Below, in pieces: positions 1-6,725 of a DNA stretch of 18,085 nucleotides (position 1 is the first letter of the stretch; every line of letters begins with the position of its first letter). Source of the DNA: Elusimicrobia bacterium RIFCSPLOWO2_01_FULL_54_10 (GTDB lineage: Bacteria > Elusimicrobiota > Elusimicrobia > 2-02-FULL-39-32); assembly GCA_001799975.1 (NCBI GenBank), contig MGUQ01000070.1:17599-35683 (forward strand). Direction: 5' to 3'. A program made the translations under genes and the position numbers. A model generated the notes under the pieces. The model had not been told where the DNA came from and ran no database searches. It saw only the letters and a list, made by a program, of their open reading frames with translations.

Positions 1-1035
1 AATTTTTATGTCATCACCGGGCCGAGGGTGCAGAATTTCAGCTTTATTTTTTTCATGGCGACTCTTTTCCTCGTTCACAAATGGGAAAACGGCGATGAAA
101 AGGCACCGTATCAGATCGCGCTGCTCATTGCGTTGTGGGTCAATTTACACAGCGGCTTCGTGATTGCGCTGGTCGTCCTGCTCCTGATCGCATTGGGAAA
201 AATGATCGAAGACCGCCGGTTCTCTTTCAAGGCGTTCGCTCCGTTCTTCGCCGGGCTTGCGGCCTCCTGCGTCAACCCTGAGGGATACAACTCCTTTTAC
301 CTTCCCGTCTACAGTTTTATTGAACCGTTAAACCAGGAGTTAGTTCAAGAAATGAAGCCTTTGGAAATTTTACAGCCTTCCCAATTCATTCCCTATTTTA
401 CAGTCCTCGCCCTGCTGATGGCGTTCGGATTGGGCGCGGTGCGGCGCAGGCGCTTCCCCTGGTGGCTTCTGTGCTTGGCCCTGGCCTATCAGTCCATGCA
501 AACTTTGCGGATGATCCCGTTTTTCGCCTTGGTCGGCGTCATTGTGGCCGGTTTTGCGCTGAAAGATGCTGAGAAAATAAAACCGCCCAGATGGATTTAT
601 GCGTCGCTTTTTCTGGTATTTTTGGGAATGACATCCCATTACACCTACCTTTGCGCTCAAAATGTTTTTCCCTGGAACGAAAGCCGCATTCATGAAGTGT
701 ACCCGCACGATTCCGTCCGCGTCATCAAGCAAAAATATCCCGGAAAAAACGTTTTCAGCACTTTTAACTGGGGCGGCTATCTCCTATACCATCTTTATCC
801 CGACAACCTCATAGCCATTGATTCCAGAACCATGCCCTATCTTGATTTCCTGCGGCTGGTGTATGTCCCGGTCATGAACGCGAGCCCGCAGAGTCCATGG
901 CTCCTTGACCAGATCAAAGCCGACCTCGTGCTGGTTCCTCCTGATTCCAGAATATTCCAGGACTTGTCCAAAGGTGACGGCTGGGAAACGGCCCTCAAAA
1001 CTCCCACGGAAGGGCTGCTTCTGAGAAAACGCTGA
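1..1035 (+). CDS. Polytopic membrane protein, 5'-truncated by the window edge
   Basis: The reading frame is open from base 1 (residues NFYVITGPRVQNF precede the first possible GTG at 28), so the start lies outside the window and the GTG is probably not the initiator. About 344 residues are present. The first two thirds form a series of hydrophobic segments (for example around the LWVNLHSGF motif, then further helices to about residue 220). A soluble C-terminal part of about 120 residues follows, with the motif VFSTFNWGGYLLYHLYP, then IDSRTMPYL and a final LVLVPPDS. This architecture resembles uncharacterised membrane proteins related to GT-C-type mannosyltransferases, where a 'WVNxHxGF' helix and an 'F(N/D)WGGYLLW' tail recur; that is a resemblance from memory. 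No catalytic function can be assigned. It ends 11 bases from the convergent recG stop. Confidence 0.75.
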   Translation, partial: NFYVITGPRVQNFSFIFFMATLFLVHKWENGDEKAPYQIALLIALWVNLHSGFVIALVVLLLIALGKMIEDRRFSFKAFAPFFAGLAASCVNPEGYNSFYLPVYSFIEPLNQELVQEMKPLEILQPSQFIPYFTVLALLMAFGLGAVRRRRFPWWLLCLALAYQSMQTLRMIPFFALVGVIVAGFALKDAEKIKPPRWIYASLFLVFLGMTSHYTYLCAQNVFPWNESRIHEVYPHDSVRVIKQKYPGKNVFSTFNWGGYLLYHLYPDNLIAIDSRTMPYLDFLRLVYVPVMNASPQSPWLLDQIKADLVLVPPDSRIFQDLSKGDGWETALKTPTEGLLLRKR

Positions 1036-1046
1036 CCCGCAGTATT

Positions 1047-3278
1047 TCAGCCGATGCTGGCCAGAAACCAGGATTTTGAAAATTGGGCGCGGATGCGGGC
1101 GCGGATTTTTTCATGCTCCGGCAGGGCCAGGTTCGGGTCTTTTTCAACAAGCGCCTGGGCCGCGCGCTGGGCGGATTGGATGAGGCCCAAGTCGCGGTTG
1201 AAATCGGCGATTTTGAAAGGGGGAAGTCCGTGCTGAGAAACGCCGAAGATTTCCCCCGGTCCACGGAGTTTCAAATCCTCTTCGGCGATTTCAAATCCAT
1301 TTTGGCTTTTTAAAATAATGTCCATGCGCCTGCGGGCCGCCTCTGTCTTGGTCTGGCCCACGAGAAAACAGAAGGAAGCGTTCGCCCCCCGCCCCACTCG
1401 CCCGCGGAGCTGGTGCAGCGTGGAGAGGCCGAAGCGCTCGGCGTTTTGAATCACCATCACTGTGGCGTTGGGCACGTCGATGCCGACTTCTATGACGGTG
1501 GTTGCCACGAGCGCGCGGATATTTCCCGCCTTGAAGTCCAGCATGGTCCTTTCCTTGTCATCGCGGCTCATGCGGCCGTGCAGTAGAGCGATCGGGAAGC
1601 CCTTGAACGCGCCGGACTTAAGTTTTTCGAACTCCTGAACGGCCGCCTTGAGTTTGGAGATGCCGGAGCTTTCCAAGTCGAGCGCAGGAAGGAATTCCAT
1701 CTCATCGTGTTCTTCCGCCAGTATTTTAGAGCGGCTTTCGTCGATGAGAGGGCAGACCACATAGACCTGCCGCCCCTTTTCAATCTCCTGCCGTGCGGCC
1801 TGGTACGCTTCGGGCCCCTTCATCAAGGCCGTTTTGATGGTCTGGCGGCCGGGAGGGAGCTGGTCTATGGTGGACAGGTCCAGGTCCCCGTAAATCCCGA
1901 GCGCCAGCGTTCTGGGAATGGGCGTGGCAGTCATCACAAGCGTGTCAGGAGCGGGTTTGCGGCGAGTCAGCTTCAAGCGGTGCTTGACGCCGAAGCGGTG
2001 CTGCTCGTCAATCACGACCAGGCTCAAATTTGCGAAGCGGATATCATCTTCAAGGAGAGCGTGCGTTCCCACCGCAATCTGGATTTTTCCCGACTCACAA
2101 CCCGTCATGAACGATTCTTTTTCCTTGCCTTTGACGGAACCTGTCAGGAGGCCCACAGTCACGGGAAGGCCTTTCAAGAGATGTTTGAGCGTGATGTAGT
2201 GCTGCTCCGCCAGGATTTCTGTCGGGGCCATGAGGACGGCCTGTTTGGAGTTTTCGACCGCCAGAAGCATGGCGGAAATGGCCACCACGGTCTTCCCGCT
2301 GCCCACGTCGCCCTGGATGAGACGGGTCATGGGATGCGGGCCTTCCAGATCTGAAAAGATCTCAAGGATGACGCGTTTCTGCGCCGGAGTGAACTCAAAC
2401 CCGCAGGCCTTGCGGAACGGGGTGAGCAGAGTCTTTTTGACCTCATAACTGAAATCGCGCGGCACCCGGCGCCTCTGGCGGGCGATGGCCAGAACGGTTT
2501 GAAGCATGAACAGTTCCTCAAATGCAAGGCGCGCACGGGCTTGAGAGACTTCTTCCAGAGTTTTCGGGAAATGGATCTTTTCCAGGGCTTCCCGCAAGGC
2601 CATGAGTTTGAGTTCGGATTGAACAGATGGCGGCAAGGGGTCTGGCAGTTCGGTGGCCGGGAGAACGCGGTGGATGAGCCCGCGAAGGAATGAAACGGAA
2701 AGGCCTTCCGTGGCAGGATAAACAGGGACAATCCTGTCGAGGTGGATGATGTCGGCCGAATCCTCGCCGTTCAAAACCTGGTGTTCCTTAACGGAAACGG
2801 TTTTGCCGTTGGGGCTCAAACCGACTTCGCCATAGACCATGATGGACCGGTCTTTGACGAATGCGTGTTTCAGGCCCTGCAGGACGTCATACTGATAGGA
2901 CCTTCGCCGCAGCCACCGGCATTCGATCTCTCCCGAATCATCCGCGATCCTGGCGCTGGCAATGGCGAATCCTCTGGGCGTTTCAGTGAAGCTGAAATTC
3001 TTGAGGGATCCAAACAAGGCCAGGGTTTCGCCGACTTTGGTTTCGCGGATTTTTTTGCGGCAGCGTCGGTCTTCCCAGGTGCGGGGATAATATCTCAACA
3101 GGTCTTCGATAGTGGCAACGCCGATACCGGCCAGTTTCTCGGCCATCCTGGGGCCCACGCCTTTGAGGAAACGGACGGGTGTGTCCGGTTTATGGACTTT
3201 TTCTTCTGTGATCAATCCATCGTACCAGCTCACGAGGTCCGGATATTTCCCTGTCAAGTAATGCCAGGACCAGGTCAT
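1047..3278 (-). CDS. recG: ATP-dependent DNA helicase RecG
   Basis: RecG remodels stalled replication forks and branch-migrates Holliday junctions. Visible domains: N-terminal HhH-like segment (PVRFLKGVGPRMAEKLA, residues 34-50), OB-fold wedge (about 75-200), Walker A GDVGSGKT (323-330), DEQH box (424-427), motif III TATPIPRT (450-457), and motif VI QLRGRVGRG (623-631) followed by the TRG region. The length of 743 aa is normal. The start is uncertain. The only ATG (3276-3278) makes an 89-base overlap with the upstream sulfatase gene and has no Shine-Dalgarno sequence. GTG at 3231-3233 or TTG at 3213-3215 would cut the overlap to 44 or 26 bases and still keep the whole conserved protein. The product is certain; its first 15-21 residues are not. 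It is last in the - strand run that begins with the acyl ligase. Confidence 0.96.
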   Translation of the reverse strand: MTWSWHYLTGKYPDLVSWYDGLITEEKVHKPDTPVRFLKGVGPRMAEKLAGIGVATIEDLLRYYPRTWEDRRCRKKIRETKVGETLALFGSLKNFSFTETPRGFAIASARIADDSGEIECRWLRRRSYQYDVLQGLKHAFVKDRSIMVYGEVGLSPNGKTVSVKEHQVLNGEDSADIIHLDRIVPVYPATEGLSVSFLRGLIHRVLPATELPDPLPPSVQSELKLMALREALEKIHFPKTLEEVSQARARLAFEELFMLQTVLAIARQRRRVPRDFSYEVKKTLLTPFRKACGFEFTPAQKRVILEIFSDLEGPHPMTRLIQGDVGSGKTVVAISAMLLAVENSKQAVLMAPTEILAEQHYITLKHLLKGLPVTVGLLTGSVKGKEKESFMTGCESGKIQIAVGTHALLEDDIRFANLSLVVIDEQHRFGVKHRLKLTRRKPAPDTLVMTATPIPRTLALGIYGDLDLSTIDQLPPGRQTIKTALMKGPEAYQAARQEIEKGRQVYVVCPLIDESRSKILAEEHDEMEFLPALDLESSGISKLKAAVQEFEKLKSGAFKGFPIALLHGRMSRDDKERTMLDFKAGNIRALVATTVIEVGIDVPNATVMVIQNAERFGLSTLHQLRGRVGRGANASFCFLVGQTKTEAARRRMDIILKSQNGFEIAEEDLKLRGPGEIFGVSQHGLPPFKIADFNRDLGLIQSAQRAAQALVEKDPNLALPEHEKIRARIRAQFSKSWFLASIG

Positions 3279-4875
3279 GCGTCAGGAGGGTCTCTAACCG
3301 GCGCTCGTAAAGAATGCCTTCATTTTGTCCGGGAAGTTTAACGATAAAAGGAACCCACCGGTCGAAAACTTTGCCGTCATAAAATTTTGCATCACGCCAG
3401 TGGTGGTCGGAACTCAGGATGACCGCCGTTTTTTCCCATGTCCCTGATTGTTCCATAACAATACGAAGTTCGCCCAGCGTGCGGTCAACAAGCGCCAGAT
3501 TGTTCAGATACCCTTCGTTGTCCCCTTCAGGGGTGTTTTTGTAGTCATAGATTAGCTCTCTGGCCGATCTGTCATAAATATAAGGATAATGAGGGAGCAG
3601 AAAATAGGCGACGATCAGTCCCAGGCCGGGGTCTTGCACGCATTTTTTCGCGTTGTATAAAGCGGCTTGATAATCATTGACGACGCTCTGATTGCTGAGT
3701 TGTCTCTGCAGAGTTGCTTTTCGCGTTGCGCTCCAAATGGGCAAGAGGCGGCTGGATTGATATGCAATGATTTTAAACATCGCCGCGAGCGGATCATCCA
3801 GGGTGAAATTTTTTTCAAGCTGAGTGTTTGTTTGACTTTTAAAAATGCTCTGCCAATTTTCTGTTTCCGACACAAAAGCTGTGTTGAATCCCGCCTTGAA
3901 AGCTTTTGTGAAAATACTGGGTTGAGCGCTTAATTTAACAGTCTCGCCAGATTTTGCAAGGGTGATCATCATGTCTGACGGAGTCGGTTTGCAAAGGCTC
4001 ACGAGTTGACCTGTCAGGAGGGCAGAAATTGAAAGATAGGTGGAACTGGCGGGAGAATAAGCGTTCGCGGCGTAGAAAGATTTGGCGCGGAGCCTGTCTA
4101 GTTCTGGAAGTTTAAGCGTCGCCGGCCGGCCCGGAAAGGAAAAGCGCTGGTCCATCTCGTCAAATATGAGCCAGAGCACCCGGGTCTCTGAAATGATATT
4201 TGAACGGGTCTTTTGGACCACAGGTTTGTTGCGGACAATGGACCGAACTTCCACTATTCTCCATGCCGCCTGGGATAATGTGACCAGTATAAAGGGAGAT
4301 AAAATCAACAAGGTTTTTAAAGCAAAGCGGATAACGGGTCTATGCCAAAACTGAAGCGCAAGGAATATTAGGAGGCCAAACAGAATCATTTCAGGGATAA
4401 ATGGAGGGAGAGTCAGGGCCATTAAACAGAGGATGCTGGCATGTCGGATATTTTTATTCTTTTTTTGAATCAATCCGAACGCTGCAAAGGAATAGAATAT
4501 GAATCTTGCCGCAAGAAAACGCCATTCATAGTGCATTAGAAATCTCCAATATCCATTGCTTCCATATAGAAATTCTGAATATTCAATTCCATTCAACTCA
4601 AAAATCACGGTCAGGAGGATAGTCAATGCTCCTAAAAACGACCCACGCGCCAAAATCGTTGCCACTTTATTTTGGGAGGATCGAGCAATCCGCCACCCCA
4701 GATAAAAACCCCCCGCCAGCACTATTACATTCAGGATCAGCGCAATCAGATGGTACGGAATTAAAATTAGATTCATGGAAAACCAGTTGGAAGTCTTGAG
4801 GAGGACCGCCCATTCTCTTATAAAAAACAAGTTTGCGAGGGAAAGGGCTATGGCGGCTTTTTTGGCTTTTTCCAT
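3190..4875 (-). CDS. Membrane-anchored sulfatase-like (alkaline phosphatase superfamily) protein
   Basis: 561 aa. Residues about 10-205 hold several hydrophobic segments. A periplasm-facing catalytic domain follows and shows alkaline-phosphatase/sulfatase superfamily landmarks: LWLIFDEMD (235-242, first metal Asp at 239), AYSPASSTYLSI (272-283, which should hold the Ser/Thr nucleophile), LPHYPYIYD (427-435), and ILSSDHHWRD (486-495, metal Asp490 and His491/492). Such proteins move or remove phospho-lipid head groups or sulfate; EptA- and OpgB/LtaS-like enzymes are known examples, but the substrate here cannot be read. It starts 8 bases after the methyltransferase stop, so it belongs to the accessory operon. 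The N-terminal half is clearly AT-richer than its neighbours: hand counts give about 30-40% GC in lines 4441-4620, against about 63% in sampled recG and lpx lines. Confidence 0.8.
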   Translation of the reverse strand: MEKAKKAAIALSLANLFFIREWAVLLKTSNWFSMNLILIPYHLIALILNVIVLAGGFYLGWRIARSSQNKVATILARGSFLGALTILLTVIFELNGIEYSEFLYGSNGYWRFLMHYEWRFLAARFIFYSFAAFGLIQKKNKNIRHASILCLMALTLPPFIPEMILFGLLIFLALQFWHRPVIRFALKTLLILSPFILVTLSQAAWRIVEVRSIVRNKPVVQKTRSNIISETRVLWLIFDEMDQRFSFPGRPATLKLPELDRLRAKSFYAANAYSPASSTYLSISALLTGQLVSLCKPTPSDMMITLAKSGETVKLSAQPSIFTKAFKAGFNTAFVSETENWQSIFKSQTNTQLEKNFTLDDPLAAMFKIIAYQSSRLLPIWSATRKATLQRQLSNQSVVNDYQAALYNAKKCVQDPGLGLIVAYFLLPHYPYIYDRSARELIYDYKNTPEGDNEGYLNNLALVDRTLGELRIVMEQSGTWEKTAVILSSDHHWRDAKFYDGKVFDRWVPFIVKLPGQNEGILYERRLETLLTHDLVLALLDREISGPRELVRWIDHRRKSP

Positions 4876-4883
4876 GCGAGTGC

Positions 4884-6260
4884 CTACAGTTTCTTCTTCA
4901 AGCGATAGATACGGCGTGTTTTTGAAAGTTGAAGGGACCGAAGCATGGAAAAATGCCTGCCGCAGGCGCTTTCAAAGGTTTCCATCGTAAGGGATGAGAA
5001 GAGGGGGCCCCTGCCGCGGGCAATGAGACGGAACATGGGATCCTCCGGCGTGATGAATTCGATCAGCAATAGATCGGTCGTCAAATCGGATGCCAGTTTC
5101 AAAATCTCCTCAAGCGGGATCCGTTCGGTGACCATAAGATGGTGGACGATCGCCAGCATCAGGACCGCATCGAACTTGCCCATGGCGCGTTTCAAAAACG
5201 AAGAACATTCCTCATTCCGCCAGCCCATGGCCGGGCTTGGACGGGCGATGTCGACAACGAGCGGCAGGATGTTGAGCCCCTCGGCGGAGGCAGTCCGCCA
5301 GACTTCCCCCACGACTGCGGCGTCAGAATCGATTGCGATAACTTCCGAACCGCCTTTGGCCGCAAGCGCGCTGAAATGGCCGGTGTTGCAGCCGACGTCC
5401 AAAACTCTTTTTGGCGAAAATTCATCAAGCGCCTGCCGGACAAAATCAGATTTTGTCTCGAACTCGGCCTGGGAATAAGATGGATTCGACATGTACCCGC
5501 ACCAGGCGGACCGGGATCTCCCATTTTGATCGGCAAGGCGCAGCCTGGAACGCAGATGCCGGTACAAGGACTTTAGGATGAAACGCGCTTTTTCAGGGTC
5601 TTTCGTCAACTTTTGCCGATACATTCCAGTTTGAACTTTTTGTCCGCGGGAGCCGAGCCAGGTGGGCAGGGTCACCATGTCCATGAATGCCGGCCGAAAT
5701 CGCTGAATGGGGCTGATGAGTTTATAAGCGGCTTCCGGTTCAATGCCGTCGCGACTGGCGTTGAAAAGAGCATTCAATGACAGCCCCAGATGTTTATTGA
5801 GGAGAAGAGGAATGCAGAATGTCCGCACAAATTGCGCATACGGCAGCCATGCGGGGTCTCGAGTGTCGCGCTGTTCAAAAGACAATACATCGACAAAGAC
5901 CGCCTTAGCCCCTGAAAAGAGGACATTGTAGGGTGAAGCGTCTTTCAGGCCCATTCCATCATTCAAAAGAGATTCGGCGAGATCCAGAGTCAGATGTCCC
6001 GCCGCCATGAGCATTTCCGGGGGCCATTCATAGGGGAAAGAAGCGAAGGAAATCCGTTGATGCTCGGCGGTCATCTCGTTTTCCGGATCGTTCGAGGGTT
6101 CGCTCAGAAGGCGGGTTTGCACCAATTTTCCTTGTTCAAGGAATGTGCGGTTGGTTGATGATGCCAGAAAAGCGCGGAAATCAGGGGCGAACGATTTGTT
6201 GATGGTGCGAATCAGGCGTCCGTCCAGATCTTTTAATGTCCCCCCCGGGTCACGAAACAT
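4884..6260 (-). CDS. Two-part protein: kinase-like motif region plus class I SAM methyltransferase (NoeA-like)
   Basis: 458 aa. The C-terminal half is a Rossmann methyltransferase: motif I VLDVGCNTGHF (286-296), acidic end of beta2 IAIDSD (308-313), and a later FDAVLMLAIVHHL segment (363-375). The N-terminal half is not part of that fold. It contains LKDASPYNVLF (105-115) followed by FVDVLSFE (122-129), which looks like the catalytic loop and metal Asp of aminoglycoside/choline-kinase-like enzymes (D-x4-N, then D), although the usual HGD is KD here. Long proteins of this layout are often named after the rhizobial nodulation protein NoeA; I recognise the resemblance but cannot prove it. ATG at 6258-6260 overlaps the end of the small upstream gene by 11 bases. 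A run of seven G lies in codons 5-7 (positions 6240-6246). Substrate unknown. Confidence 0.75.
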   Translation of the reverse strand: MFRDPGGTLKDLDGRLIRTINKSFAPDFRAFLASSTNRTFLEQGKLVQTRLLSEPSNDPENEMTAEHQRISFASFPYEWPPEMLMAAGHLTLDLAESLLNDGMGLKDASPYNVLFSGAKAVFVDVLSFEQRDTRDPAWLPYAQFVRTFCIPLLLNKHLGLSLNALFNASRDGIEPEAAYKLISPIQRFRPAFMDMVTLPTWLGSRGQKVQTGMYRQKLTKDPEKARFILKSLYRHLRSRLRLADQNGRSRSAWCGYMSNPSYSQAEFETKSDFVRQALDEFSPKRVLDVGCNTGHFSALAAKGGSEVIAIDSDAAVVGEVWRTASAEGLNILPLVVDIARPSPAMGWRNEECSSFLKRAMGKFDAVLMLAIVHHLMVTERIPLEEILKLASDLTTDLLLIEFITPEDPMFRLIARGRGPLFSSLTMETFESACGRHFSMLRSLQLSKTRRIYRLKKKL

Positions 6261-6474
6261 CTTTGGAGGACTTAAATCGTTTGCAAAGAGCGTCCCATCT
6301 GGCGCGGAACCACTGCCGGATCTTGTCGACGAAAAATGCAGCGCCGAAAATGCCCGCCAAGATCAGTTGCCAAAGCAGCGCGCCCATGCCGGGGTCGACA
6401 TAGGCAAAGGCCGAGTCAGGAGCAAAGCAAGACCATAGACCCAGCGTCCATATCGAGAAAAATATTTTATGCAT
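6250..6474 (-). CDS. Small exported/membrane protein with AYVDPG motif
   Basis: 74 aa. Residues 1-24 look like a signal peptide (basic start, hydrophobic core, SAFA cleavage site). The sequence YVDPGMGALLWQ follows, leading into a transmembrane helix of about residues 33-50 and a strongly basic tail (KIRQWFRARWDALCKRFK). After cleavage the YVDPG end would face the periplasm and the tail the cytoplasm. Short proteins with an A-Y-(V/L/I)-D-P-G-(T/M)-G start next to glycan or sulfatase genes are familiar to me, but I know of no assigned function. It begins 14 bases after the acyl carrier protein stop and overlaps the methyltransferase by 11 bases. The conserved, coupled position argues that it is a real gene. 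Confidence 0.7.
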   Translation of the reverse strand: MHKIFFSIWTLGLWSCFAPDSAFAYVDPGMGALLWQLILAGIFGAAFFVDKIRQWFRARWDALCKRFKSSKDVS

Positions 6475-6488
6475 GAATTGCTTTGATT

Positions 6489-6725
6489 CTATGATTTTGA
6501 AAGCTTCGAATCCACCAATTTCTGCAATTCACCTATGGTTTTAAGTTTTAAAATTTCCAGTCCCTTGAGACGGATGGAATACTCTTTTTCGACGGCAAGT
6601 ATAACTCTTACATGATTAAGGGAGTCCCAACCAGGGACCTGGTCCGCGGTCATGTCATCATCGATTCGGCAGTCCTCCAGGGCCAGAGTTTTGAGAATCG
6701 TGTTTTTCAGTCTTTTAGATATCAT
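6489..6725 (-). CDS. Acyl carrier protein (dedicated, non-FabD type)
   Basis: 78 aa, normal for a free-standing acyl carrier protein. GWDSLNHV (32-39) is the phosphopantetheine attachment motif, with Ser35 as the acceptor. Flanking helices fit the four-helix fold (LEDCRIDDDMTADQ before the site, a TIGELQKLV ending). The ATG at 6723-6725 lies 11 bases inside the ligase gene and is preceded by AAAGGA at a workable distance, one of the few clear ribosome-binding sites in this cluster. It probably receives the acyl group activated by the adjoining ligase and hands it to an acyltransferase or other partner. It is not the housekeeping AcpP: it is divergent and separated from the fab genes. Confidence 0.88.
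   Translation of the reverse strand: MISKRLKNTILKTLALEDCRIDDDMTADQVPGWDSLNHVRVILAVEKEYSIRLKGLEILKLKTIGELQKLVDSKLSKS

Noticed and set aside
28..30. GTG at 28 as the start of the first membrane protein
   Set aside because: The frame stays open to base 1 and the upstream residues look like part of the same protein, so the gene is truncated by the window.
1707..3341. Long + strand open frames opposite recG
   Set aside because: Shadows of the helicase reading frame; no start signals or domains.
6240..6246. Seven-G tract at codons 5-7 of the methyltransferase as a phase-variation switch
   Set aside because: Seven bases is short for slippage control and the frame is intact; a second seven-base tract at 11824-11830 is non-coding. 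Not enough to claim a switch.
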